From Moorella sp. E308F (lineage in GTDB: Bacteria; Bacillota; DSM-521; Neomoorellales; Neomoorellaceae): a stretch of 64,000 nucleotides of DNA. The notes beneath the pieces were generated by a model that was not told the DNA's origin, made no database searches, and saw nothing but the letters and a program-made list of their open reading frames with translations. The translations under genes were made by a program, and so were the position numbers. Below are positions 16,977-25,424 of this stretch, one piece after another; position 1 is the stretch's first letter, and every line of letters begins with the position of its first letter. The stretch lies in assembly GCF_006538365.1 (NCBI RefSeq), contig NZ_BJKN01000002.1, positions 1,068,411 through 1,132,410 on the forward strand, given 5' to 3'.

Positions 16977-19703
16977 ATGGCACCCCCGAAAAAACGAAAG
17001 CGCAAATTAAACGTTTTCCGTGCCCTGTTGCTGACCCTGCTGGTCCTGGCTGTGGTGCTGGTGGGCGCCGGCGCTGGTTTTACCATTGGCGTCATCCGTA
17101 CTATGCCTGACTGGCAACCTGACAAACTCCAGCTGGCCATGACAACATTTATTTACGATAAAGACGGCCAGCTTGTCGAAGAGCTGCATGGTGAACAAAA
17201 CCGCATTGTTGTGCCCCTGGAAAAAATTCCTAAAGACCTGCAGAATGCTGTCATCGCAACCGAGGACGCCCGTTTTTATCAGCATCACGGTGTAGACTTA
17301 AAAGCCATTCTCCGGGCATTGTGGATTAATTTGCGGAGCGGCAGCATCCGCGAGGGCGGTAGTACCATTACCCAGCAGCTGGCTAAAAATGCCTTCATTG
17401 AGAATCCTGAACGCACCTTGAAACGTAAGATTCAGGAAGCTTTAATGGCCATTGAACTGGAACGCACCTACACCAAAGAAGAAATCCTGGAAAGTTATCT
17501 AAACATTGTTTACCTTGGACCCGGTACTTACGGGGTAGAAGCGGCGGCGCGGTTATACTTTGGTAAATCTGTGTCTGACCTGGATCTTGCCGAGTGTGCC
17601 ATGCTGGCCGGCCTGATTCAGAGCCCGGCCAACTATGATCCCCGTTCTAAAGGCAATGAGGAAGCTGCCAAAAACCGCCAAGCGCAAGTGCTGAACAATA
17701 TGGTCAAGTACGGCTATATTACCCCCGAACAGGCAGAAAAGGCCAAGGCGGAAAAACTGGAGTACCGCGAAGCCTCCAAAACACAGGCCGAAAAATTTCC
17801 CTACTTTATCGACGCCGTTATTGATGAAGCCGGCCGCCTGCTGGAAAGCCAGGGTATTGAAGCCGCCGAGCTTTACCGGGGCGGCCTGAAAATTTATACT
17901 ACCCTCGATACCAAAATCCAGGCCGAAATGGAAAAAGTTTATCAGGATAAATCCAATTTTCCTCCCAGCAGTCCCGACCGCCTGATTGAAAGCGCCATGG
18001 TGGTCCTGGACCCCCGCACCGGTGAAGTACGGGGCCTGGTCGGCGGCCGGGATTATACTACCAGGCGGGGCTTCAATCGGGCCATCCAGGCTGAACGCCA
18101 GCCTGGTTCTACCATCAAGCCTCTGGTTGTCTATGCCCCGGCCCTGGAAAAGGGGTACCCCCCGGCCTTTGTCATCGATGACGTGCCGGTTACCTACCCC
18201 GGTACACCCAAACCCTTTACCCCGGTCAATTACGACGGCCGCTACCGGGGGCTCATCAGCATGCGGGAGGCCGTGCGGTGGTCCGTCAATATTCCCGCTG
18301 TTAAAATGCTTAATTCTATCGGCATCGATACGGGCTATGAATTCGGTCGCCGCCTGGGCTTGCCCTTAAAGCCGGAGGACCGTAACCTGGCCCTGGCCCT
18401 GGGGGGCCTGACTACCGGCGTCTCCCCCCTGCAAATGGCTGCTGCCTACGGTGCTTTTGCCAACCAGGGGGTATACATCACCCCTCACTTCGTGACCAGG
18501 ATTACCGATCGTAATGGCCAGGACTTAATCGTCAACAAGCCCCAGCGACGGGAGGTCATGAGCGAGCAGGTTGCCTACCTCATGACTGATATGCTGGAAA
18601 CCGTCGTTATGGCCGGTACCGGTAAAAATGCCCAGATAGGCCGGCCGGCAGCGGGTAAAACAGGTACCACCTCCCTGCCAGATACGCCGGAATACAGGGG
18701 CCTTAAAGGGGAAAAGGACGCATGGTTTGTCGGCTATACCCCCGAACTAGTAGGAGCCGTCTGGATGGGCTATGACAAGACCGATCCCAAACACTACTTG
18801 AAAAGTGTTGCTGGCGGCGGTTACCCGGCTCTAATCTGGAAGAAGGTAATCGGTGCTGCTTTAAAGGATCAACCCGTTCAGGACTTCCCCCGCCCCAGCG
18901 GCATAATCTATGCCGATGTCGATGCCAAGTCGGGCCTCTTGCCCAGCGACCTGACACCCAGGGAGTTTATCGTCAAAGAAGTCTTTACCCAAAGCATGTT
19001 ACCCAAGAAAGTCTCCGATGTCTGGGTCCAGGTCCAGGTCTGCACCACCACCGGCCAGCTAGCTTCGCCCAATTGCCCGGATGTAACGACGGGGGTCTTT
19101 TTAAAGCGACCCGACGGCTATAACGGCCCGGTGAAACCGGAAGACGCCTACCTGGAAGCGCCAACGGAGGTCTGTACCCTCCACGGCGGCAAAGGCAGTG
19201 ACAGGCCGGGGCTGGTAAGCATCTGTACTGACCCCCGCCACGGCGCGGAACTTTTCCTCGCCAATATCCCGAAACCCGGGGAAGGTGGGGGCTGCCCGCC
19301 CCAGTACGTGAAGCAGGTCCAGCTGCCCCCGGAAAAAACTCCTACCCGGTACTGCGACCTGCCCGATCACCGGCTAAGTAAAGATACATTGGGGCCGGGA
19401 AACGAGGAGACAGGTCCGCCGGCCCCCAATCTAACGGCTCATTTGGAAGTAGGCCCCAACGTCAGCCAGCCCAGGGTAATTCTGCGCTGGGAGCTTCCCT
19501 GGAAGGATGATTTCCTCTTTTCTATCGAGCGCAGCAACCAGGGCTCCAGCCGCAAGAGCCTGGCCATAGTAAAAGATACCACATATACCGATACCAGCGT
19601 AAAACCCGGCTTTACCTACCGTTACCGGGTCATTGCCCTGGATGAGAAGAATAAGTCCAGTACGCCGTCAAATGAAGTCACTATCGCCATCCCCAGGCGA
19701 TAG
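16977..19703 (+). CDS. Class A penicillin-binding protein (PBP1A family)
   Basis: A 908-residue bifunctional wall synthase. It has a Lys/Arg-rich cytoplasmic tip, a membrane helix at about 15-38, a GT51 glycosyltransferase (EDARFYQHHGVDLKAILRA, EGGSTITQQLAKN), a transpeptidase with the serine in RQPGSTIKPL, SVNIPAVKML and KTGTTSLPDT, and a C-terminal fibronectin-III-like domain from about 800. It polymerises and crosslinks peptidoglycan outside the membrane. Length exceeds typical PBP1A because of a Cys-containing linker (about 680-790) before the FN3 unit. AAGGAGG precedes the ATG. Confidence 0.95.
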   Translation: MAPPKKRKRKLNVFRALLLTLLVLAVVLVGAGAGFTIGVIRTMPDWQPDKLQLAMTTFIYDKDGQLVEELHGEQNRIVVPLEKIPKDLQNAVIATEDARFYQHHGVDLKAILRALWINLRSGSIREGGSTITQQLAKNAFIENPERTLKRKIQEALMAIELERTYTKEEILESYLNIVYLGPGTYGVEAAARLYFGKSVSDLDLAECAMLAGLIQSPANYDPRSKGNEEAAKNRQAQVLNNMVKYGYITPEQAEKAKAEKLEYREASKTQAEKFPYFIDAVIDEAGRLLESQGIEAAELYRGGLKIYTTLDTKIQAEMEKVYQDKSNFPPSSPDRLIESAMVVLDPRTGEVRGLVGGRDYTTRRGFNRAIQAERQPGSTIKPLVVYAPALEKGYPPAFVIDDVPVTYPGTPKPFTPVNYDGRYRGLISMREAVRWSVNIPAVKMLNSIGIDTGYEFGRRLGLPLKPEDRNLALALGGLTTGVSPLQMAAAYGAFANQGVYITPHFVTRITDRNGQDLIVNKPQRREVMSEQVAYLMTDMLETVVMAGTGKNAQIGRPAAGKTGTTSLPDTPEYRGLKGEKDAWFVGYTPELVGAVWMGYDKTDPKHYLKSVAGGGYPALIWKKVIGAALKDQPVQDFPRPSGIIYADVDAKSGLLPSDLTPREFIVKEVFTQSMLPKKVSDVWVQVQVCTTTGQLASPNCPDVTTGVFLKRPDGYNGPVKPEDAYLEAPTEVCTLHGGKGSDRPGLVSICTDPRHGAELFLANIPKPGEGGGCPPQYVKQVQLPPEKTPTRYCDLPDHRLSKDTLGPGNEETGPPAPNLTAHLEVGPNVSQPRVILRWELPWKDDFLFSIERSNQGSSRKSLAIVKDTTYTDTSVKPGFTYRYRVIALDEKNKSSTPSNEVTIAIPRR

Positions 19704-19704
19704 T

Positions 19705-19736
19705 AAAAGCCCCGGGCTAAAAACCCGGGGCTTTTT
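19705..19736. terminator. Bidirectional intrinsic terminator between the PBP gene and mutS2
   Basis: The palindrome AAGCCCCGGG/CCCGGGGCTT has A and T runs on both sides. It sits between convergent genes and overlaps the mutS2 stop, so it can end both transcripts. Confidence 0.92.
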
Positions 19737-22110
19737 AGCGGCTAATATACACCACGGTGACACCGCTGCCACCTTCGCCAGCCCCACCCAGGCGAAAGCC
19801 TTTGACCAGGGGGTGCTGCCGCAGGTAATCCTGCAGGGCTACCCTTAAGGCACCGGTGCCTTTACCGTGGATTAAACGCACCTGGTTTAACCCCGCCAGG
19901 ACGGCATCATCCAGGTAGGCATCAACCCGGTGACAGGCTTCTTCTACCGTCAGCCCTCGCAGGTCGATCTCCGGCCTGATATCGTTATTGCTTACTGTCT
20001 TTACTGTCCAGCCGTTCTTGATGCCTTCCCTTTCAGGCCCTGCCTTGGCTTCCGTCTCTATCAGCCGCAGTTCCTTTAATTTAACATTTATTTTCAAAAT
20101 ACCAACCTGAACCAGGACTTCCCCCTGCTCGTTAGGAGGACTGAGAACTTCTCCAGCCTGACCCAGAGTCGCAAGGAAAACCTTGTCGCCTACCTGGAGG
20201 TTTTCCGGTGGTTGGCTGCTAGCGGCAGGCTGGTACTGGTTCAGCCCGGCTTCCACGGCATCTTCCAGTTCTTTCAGTTGCCGCCGCGCTCTGGCTACTG
20301 CCTGTTGCTGACCGCGCAGATTTTCTTCAGCCAGGGCCTTTTCCAGGCGGGCCATGATTTCCCTGATCTCCGCCCTGGTTTGCCTTAAGATACCCCGGGC
20401 TTCCTGGCGTACTTTTTCCATCTGCCTGGCCGCCTGCTGCTGCCATACTTCTTTTTCCCTCTCCAGTTCAGCCTTGGTCATCTCAGCCTCCCGGCGCAGA
20501 ATTTCGGCCTGCTCCCGTTCCCGGGCACTCACCCGCCTATCTTCAGCCAGGCCGGCTATCAGGCGGCTGACGCGCTGGTTTTCTTCGCCAAGGAGGCTCC
20601 GGGCCCGTTCAATAATGGCGGGTGAAAGCCCTAAACGGGAGGCAATGACAAAGGCATTGCTCTCACCCGGAGTACCGATGATCAGGTTGTATGTGGGCTG
20701 GAGGGTCTCGCTGTCAAACTCGACGGCGGCGTTTTCCACCCGCGGGGTGGCATAAGCATAGGCCTTCAGTTCGCTGTAGTGGGTGGTGGCAATCGTCCTG
20801 GCCCCGGCATTCGTAAGGTAATCCAGAATGGCCATGGCCAGGGCCGCCCCTTCGGTCGGGTCAGTACCAGCCCCCAGTTCATCCAGGAGAACCAGGCTCC
20901 CCGGTGTTACCTCTTTTAAAATAGAGACAATCTGCGCCATATGGGCCGAAAAGGTACTTAAGGACTGCTCAATGCTCTGCTCGTCGCCGATATCGGCATA
21001 AACGGCGGCCGTAGGGTCGACTTCCGTACCTTCGGCCGCCGGCAGGTGCAGGCCGCACTGGGCCATAAGGGTAAATAGGCCCACCGTCTTTAACGTTACC
21101 GTCTTGCCGCCGGTGTTGGGACCGGTAATGACCAGGGTATCAAAATCTTCGCCCAGGGTGAGGCTGACGGGCACCACTTTTCCTTGCAGCAAAGGGTGCC
21201 GGCCGCGGTAGATACGCCAGCGTCCCTCATTATTCAACCGCGGCTCTATGGCCGCCATCTCCAGGCTTAAGTATCCTTTGGCGAGGGTAAAGTCCAGTTC
21301 ACCCAGGGCAGCCAGGGTAATTTCCAGTCTCTCCTTCTCCCGGCCGATGAGGTTGCTTAAATGCCGCAGGATGGCCTCGATTTCCCTGGCTTCGGCCATC
21401 TTCAAGCGGCGAAGTTCGTTATTTAGCTCTACCAGGGCCATGGGCTCGATAAATAGCGTCGCTCCGCTGGCCGACTGGTCGTGAATCAAGCCCGGCACCT
21501 GGTGGCGGTACTCCTGTTTGACCGGCAGGACGTAACGATCATTGCGGATGGTATACAGGTTATCCTGGAGATACTTCTGCATTTCCGCTGAACGGAGGTA
21601 GCCATCCAGGCGTTCTTTTATCCTCTCCTGGGTCTTACGGATCTGCTGCCGCAAGGCTAGAAGCCGCGGCGTTGCCTGGTCCATAACTTCGCCGTCGGGA
21701 CCAATAGCCTGGCCGATGGCCTTTTCCAGGTCACGGAAATCACCAATCCTGTTAGCTGTCTCCCGCAGCACCGGCCAGTTGCCGTCCTGGCCCAGGAGGT
21801 ACTGCCGCACTCTCCGCCCCCCGCTCATGGTGGCGGCCACCTGCAACAACTCTTCCTCTTCCAGGAGCCCGCCCACAGCCGCCCGGGCGACTTGCGGCCG
21901 GATATCATGGATATTGCTGAAGGGTATGTCAGGGTAACGCCGCAGCACCTGCTCCGCCTCGCTGGTGGCCTTGATGCGGTTGCGGACCTCCTCAATGTCC
22001 CGTACCGGTTGCAGGGCGCGGGCCAGCTCCGCTCCCAGGGGTGAAACACATTTCTCCTCCAACCGCTGCAGGATTTTATCCAGTTCCAATTTTAAAAAGG
22101 TCTTATTCAA
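19735..22110 (-). CDS. mutS2: Endonuclease MutS2
   Basis: 791 residues. MutS-type ATPase core: Walker A GPNTGGKTVTLKTVG, Walker B LVLLDELGAGTDPTEG, TTHYSELKAYAY. A long charged coiled coil follows at about 510-630, then a KOW-like segment (LQVGDKVFLA), and a C-terminal Smr nuclease domain with IDLRGLTVEEACHR and LIHGKGTGALR. MutS2 suppresses recombination and, in Firmicutes, also rescues collided ribosomes. The start is TTG at 22110. Length is normal. Confidence 0.97.
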   Translation of the reverse strand: MNKTFLKLELDKILQRLEEKCVSPLGAELARALQPVRDIEEVRNRIKATSEAEQVLRRYPDIPFSNIHDIRPQVARAAVGGLLEEEELLQVAATMSGGRRVRQYLLGQDGNWPVLRETANRIGDFRDLEKAIGQAIGPDGEVMDQATPRLLALRQQIRKTQERIKERLDGYLRSAEMQKYLQDNLYTIRNDRYVLPVKQEYRHQVPGLIHDQSASGATLFIEPMALVELNNELRRLKMAEAREIEAILRHLSNLIGREKERLEITLAALGELDFTLAKGYLSLEMAAIEPRLNNEGRWRIYRGRHPLLQGKVVPVSLTLGEDFDTLVITGPNTGGKTVTLKTVGLFTLMAQCGLHLPAAEGTEVDPTAAVYADIGDEQSIEQSLSTFSAHMAQIVSILKEVTPGSLVLLDELGAGTDPTEGAALAMAILDYLTNAGARTIATTHYSELKAYAYATPRVENAAVEFDSETLQPTYNLIIGTPGESNAFVIASRLGLSPAIIERARSLLGEENQRVSRLIAGLAEDRRVSAREREQAEILRREAEMTKAELEREKEVWQQQAARQMEKVRQEARGILRQTRAEIREIMARLEKALAEENLRGQQQAVARARRQLKELEDAVEAGLNQYQPAASSQPPENLQVGDKVFLATLGQAGEVLSPPNEQGEVLVQVGILKINVKLKELRLIETEAKAGPEREGIKNGWTVKTVSNNDIRPEIDLRGLTVEEACHRVDAYLDDAVLAGLNQVRLIHGKGTGALRVALQDYLRQHPLVKGFRLGGAGEGGSGVTVVYISR

Positions 22111-22193
22111 CCATTGTTGCCCCCATCTCTTCTTTTCTCCGACCTGATGATAACCATGTCGGCGGCCGGGGTCAACAGGAAACCCGCACCTGT

Positions 22194-24782
22194 CTATTCT
22201 ATTACTCCCCGGAAATAATGGCCGCGGGTGATGCCGGTAGGAGCCAGGTTTTCCGCTTCCCTGGCCAGAACAGCCAGCATCTCACCACCTTCCCCGCTCT
22301 CCAGGGCGGCCAGGGCCTCGTGATACAGGCCCGTCACCCGCCGGATATAGCCAGGAGGCTTTTCCCGGGCTTCAATCCGTACCCATTCAAGGCCCAGGGC
22401 GGCAATTTCCTCTAGATGATCGAGGAGGCTCATTTCCCTGGCATTATATAAATAAAACCGGCACTGCCGGTCGGTAGTGACCGGAAAAATCAGGCCCAGG
22501 CGGTCTTTTAAACCGTAGCGTCCCCGCCGGCAGGGAGCGGTGCAAGCCTGACCAGGCCTTTTGCCCCCCAGACGCGCCCCCAGGACGCAGTGGGCCGAAA
22601 TCATAAGGGGCAAAGCCCCGTGGACAACAGCTTCCACCGGTAAAGGAGGATCCAATTCCCACAGCTGTTCCATGTTCATCTCCGGGGAAAGGGTTACGCC
22701 TTTAAGCCCTGCTCCGGCTAAGGCTTTGAGAGACCAGGTATTGAAGGCATTGAAGGGATAGTCGCCCCACCCGGCAAGACCGTATTCCTTTATAATTTGC
22801 AGGCCGCCAGGTCCTGCAATGAGGAAAAGGCTGGCTCCGGCAGCAGCCAGCCTTTCAAGGTGCCGGGTCACGACTGCTGCTTCGGTCTCATGCCAGATCC
22901 GCGGCAGGGCCGGGATGACTGACGCTCCTTTTTCTCCTGCTGCAGCCATTAGCTCCTGCAGCTGAGCCTCCTGCGGGGGTTCTTTCCCCTGCCAGACTTC
23001 GCCGGTGAGATAAACCCGTCCGGCCCCGGCCGCCAGGGCGGCCCGGGCTCCTTCCAGGTCGCCCACGGCTACTGCCAGGCGCGGCACCCTTCGCGGGCCC
23101 TGCCTTCCGGCTGAGGATACACCCTCGTTCCCCGGATCGTGTCCCTTGCCCGCCACCGACCTGGCCCCCTGCCTTTCCCGCCCCCTCCGGGACAGGAGCC
23201 TTTCCAGGCCTTGCCGAAATTCTGTTTCCGGCGGCACCCGCCGGGGCCACGCTGCCAGGCGCACCTGGCGTAACTTTTCTATAGCCTCCCGGCGGACACG
23301 GTTTAACTCGCTTAAAGGCACCATCACCGGCCCCGCCAGGCTGGCAGTGAGTTCAGCCAGCCGGTAAGGGGTATTGCCCAGGCGGCCCAGCTGCTCTGCC
23401 AGCACAGATTCATCCAGGGGGTGGCGTTCCGCCACCTCAGCGTACACAGAAGTCCGGGCCTGGACCCGGTGCCCCTGGGGATCAACAACCTCCAGCTTTA
23501 AAGGTTCTCCCGCCCGGGCCTCAACTTTCATGGTCAGAGGCAGGCGCCGCTCTTCCCGGGGTGAAGTATAGGTGCGCCGGACTTCCTTCAGGAGTTCCAC
23601 GTCGCTAGTCTTAAAAATGCGGTCCCCGGGCCTGGTCGACGGCGGCAGGTCCAGGGTCACCGTTGACCCTGCCGGGGCGAAGGTTACCTCCCTTCCCCCC
23701 TGCCAGATGTGGTGCACCACCAGTCCTTGATGGCCACCCCGGCTCACCCAGACTTCCAGGCCGTCCCCCTGGCGGAGGGGAGCTTCCAGGTGAACGAGGA
23801 AGCGCTCGCCCTGGCGCCGACCGGCTCGTCCCAGGTAAAGGCCGCGGTTGCTGGGCCGGCCATAGCTCATTAGCTCAGCACCCGGGTCCCCATCCAGGTA
23901 ACCCGGGGTAAAGTCGCGGTTGAAGATCTGGGCTACTTCCATTGCCTCTTCCGGCAATACCTGAAAGCCTTCCGGGTCGGCCAGGTAACGGTCAATAATC
24001 TTGCGGTAGGCCCTGGTAACTACGGCCACATACTCGGGACGCCGCATCCGCCCTTCAATTTTAAAAGCCTTAACCCCGGCAGCTATTAACTGCGGTACCC
24101 GGTCCAGGGTATAGAGGTCACGGGTGCTTAAAAGGTGTTCCGGTTTTAATTCCAGAGGCCGCCCTGTTTCATCCACCAGGGTATAGGCCAGACGGCAGGG
24201 CTGGGCGCAGCGGCCGCGGTTACCGCTGCGCCCTCCCACCATGCTGCTGAGCAAACACTGGCCGGAATAAGAAAAGCAGAGGGCGCCGTGGACAAAGGCC
24301 TCCAGTTCTATTTCCACCTGGCGGCTGATGGCCTTAATATCGGCCAGGGATAACTCCCGGCCCAGGACAACGCGCTTGAAACCTTGCTCCTGTAAATATT
24401 TAGCCCCGGCGGCGCTGGTGACCGTCATCTGGGTACTGCCAATGAGAGGAATTTCAGGCAGGAGCTTTCTGGCAAGGGTTGCCAGCCCCAGGTCCTGGAC
24501 AATAATACCGTCCACCCGGGCGTTACCCAGGAAATAAAGATAATCAAGGGCTTCCGCCAGCTCCCTGTCGGCCAGGAGAATATTGACGGTTACGTAAACG
24601 CGGGTATCGCGCTCATGGGCGTAGTCAATGGCCGCCAGGATTTCTTCCTGGGAAAAATTTGCCGCTCCCTCCCGGGCATTGAATTGCTTCCCACCAAGGT
24701 AAACCGCGTCCGCACCATTGCTTACTGCTGCCTTTAAAGCCTCCGGGCTCCCGGCCGGGGCCATGAGTTCTACCTTTGTCAT
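22194..24782 (-). CDS. U32 family peptidase with DUF3656 domain
   Basis: 862 residues. The N-terminal half begins ELMAPAGSPEALKAAVSNGA and contains EAFVHGALCFSYSGQCLLSS, the U32 signature with cluster-binding Cys (CAQPCRLAY). A DUF3656-type middle region (about 380-510) and a second U32-like half (EAVVHGALPLMISAHCVLGA, ACTAPCRRGRYGL) follow. The family includes the 23S rRNA hydroxylase RlhA and collagenase-like proteins. Cys-rich motifs argue for an Fe-S enzyme rather than a plain peptidase. The gene is about 83 bases upstream of mutS2 on the same strand. Confidence 0.9.
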   Translation of the reverse strand: MTKVELMAPAGSPEALKAAVSNGADAVYLGGKQFNAREGAANFSQEEILAAIDYAHERDTRVYVTVNILLADRELAEALDYLYFLGNARVDGIIVQDLGLATLARKLLPEIPLIGSTQMTVTSAAGAKYLQEQGFKRVVLGRELSLADIKAISRQVEIELEAFVHGALCFSYSGQCLLSSMVGGRSGNRGRCAQPCRLAYTLVDETGRPLELKPEHLLSTRDLYTLDRVPQLIAAGVKAFKIEGRMRRPEYVAVVTRAYRKIIDRYLADPEGFQVLPEEAMEVAQIFNRDFTPGYLDGDPGAELMSYGRPSNRGLYLGRAGRRQGERFLVHLEAPLRQGDGLEVWVSRGGHQGLVVHHIWQGGREVTFAPAGSTVTLDLPPSTRPGDRIFKTSDVELLKEVRRTYTSPREERRLPLTMKVEARAGEPLKLEVVDPQGHRVQARTSVYAEVAERHPLDESVLAEQLGRLGNTPYRLAELTASLAGPVMVPLSELNRVRREAIEKLRQVRLAAWPRRVPPETEFRQGLERLLSRRGRERQGARSVAGKGHDPGNEGVSSAGRQGPRRVPRLAVAVGDLEGARAALAAGAGRVYLTGEVWQGKEPPQEAQLQELMAAAGEKGASVIPALPRIWHETEAAVVTRHLERLAAAGASLFLIAGPGGLQIIKEYGLAGWGDYPFNAFNTWSLKALAGAGLKGVTLSPEMNMEQLWELDPPLPVEAVVHGALPLMISAHCVLGARLGGKRPGQACTAPCRRGRYGLKDRLGLIFPVTTDRQCRFYLYNAREMSLLDHLEEIAALGLEWVRIEAREKPPGYIRRVTGLYHEALAALESGEGGEMLAVLAREAENLAPTGITRGHYFRGVIE

Positions 24783-24821
24783 AGTGCCACCTCAAGGCAT
24801 ATTATACCGCCAGGAAAGGCA

Positions 24822-24863
24822 ATAAAAAACGCCGGCAGCAGAAAATTTTCCCGCTCCCGGCGT
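24822..24863 (-). terminator. Intrinsic terminator of the small gene at 24889-25074
   Basis: Arms ACGCCGG (24829-24835) and CCGGCGT (24857-24863) are followed on the minus strand by six T (24822-24829 side), placed 26 bases after the small gene's stop. Confidence 0.82.
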
Positions 24864-24888
24864 AAACTCTCCTCCGTAGTTCGCCATT

Positions 24889-25074
24889 CTAGTTTTGCTC
24901 CACCCGGCTCTGAGCCTTATCATAGGGTGAATAAGCAGCACCAACAAACCACTCCCAGTTGGACCGCAGGCAGTTATAACGTTCATCCAGGCGGGCATAA
25001 GCCTCATTCAATTCGTTAACCGTCAGGGCTGGCAGTACCCGTTTGTATTCCACCTTGGCTAAAACCTGAGCCAT
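24889..25074 (-). CDS. Small conserved-looking protein of unknown function
   Basis: 61 residues, no family recognised. Sequence pieces: VEYKRVLPALTVNELNEAYA, LDERYNCLRSNWEWFVGAAY. It is predicted mostly helical, with aromatic residues, one Cys and no signal peptide. GGGAGG eight bases before the ATG, and its own terminator behind it, argue that it is a real single-gene transcript. The upstream 350 bases (to 25424) hold no other convincing gene. Confidence 0.6.
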   Translation of the reverse strand: MAQVLAKVEYKRVLPALTVNELNEAYARLDERYNCLRSNWEWFVGAAYSPYDKAQSRVEQN

Positions 25075-25256
25075 TTTTAACGCCTCCCTTTAAAAATTCC
25101 TTTTGCTAGAGTTATTTTACCACACTTTTTTAACAGTTGCGTCATCCTCCGGCTACAAGGTTGTTTTTTCTTTCCCAGTGGTCGAAAATCCCTCCCGAAC
25201 AGTTTTTTGTACTTCTCTTCACTATTTAACAATATGCAAATTCCGTGCCAGGGAAT

Positions 25257-25306
25257 AAAAAAACGGCCTTCGCGCCTTGGTAGGCCTTGCGAAAGTCGTC
25301 TTTTTT
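25257..25306. terminator. Bidirectional two-tier hairpin terminator
   Basis: A ten-base outer stem CGGCCTTCGC/GCGAAAGTCG (25264-25273 with 25289-25298) encloses an inner GCCT/AGGC hairpin. Seven A stand on the left and six T on the right. On the minus strand it ends the regulator at 25425. The rest of 25075-25424 shows no gene. Confidence 0.85.
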
Positions 25307-25424
25307 GCATAGCCGGAATTCGGTGCACCTATACAAATTATTGAATTTACATTGCTCAATAGACCGGGAAATATGGCTTTGCTTCTATCCTGTTTTTTGT
25401 ACTCTGTTCGTATTTTTGTATTGA

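Noticed and set aside
25077-25328. 83-codon minus-strand frame upstream of the small gene
   Set aside because: It spans the strong bidirectional hairpin at 25257-25306 and has no ribosome site; the protein is Lys/Arg-rich as expected from non-coding sequence.
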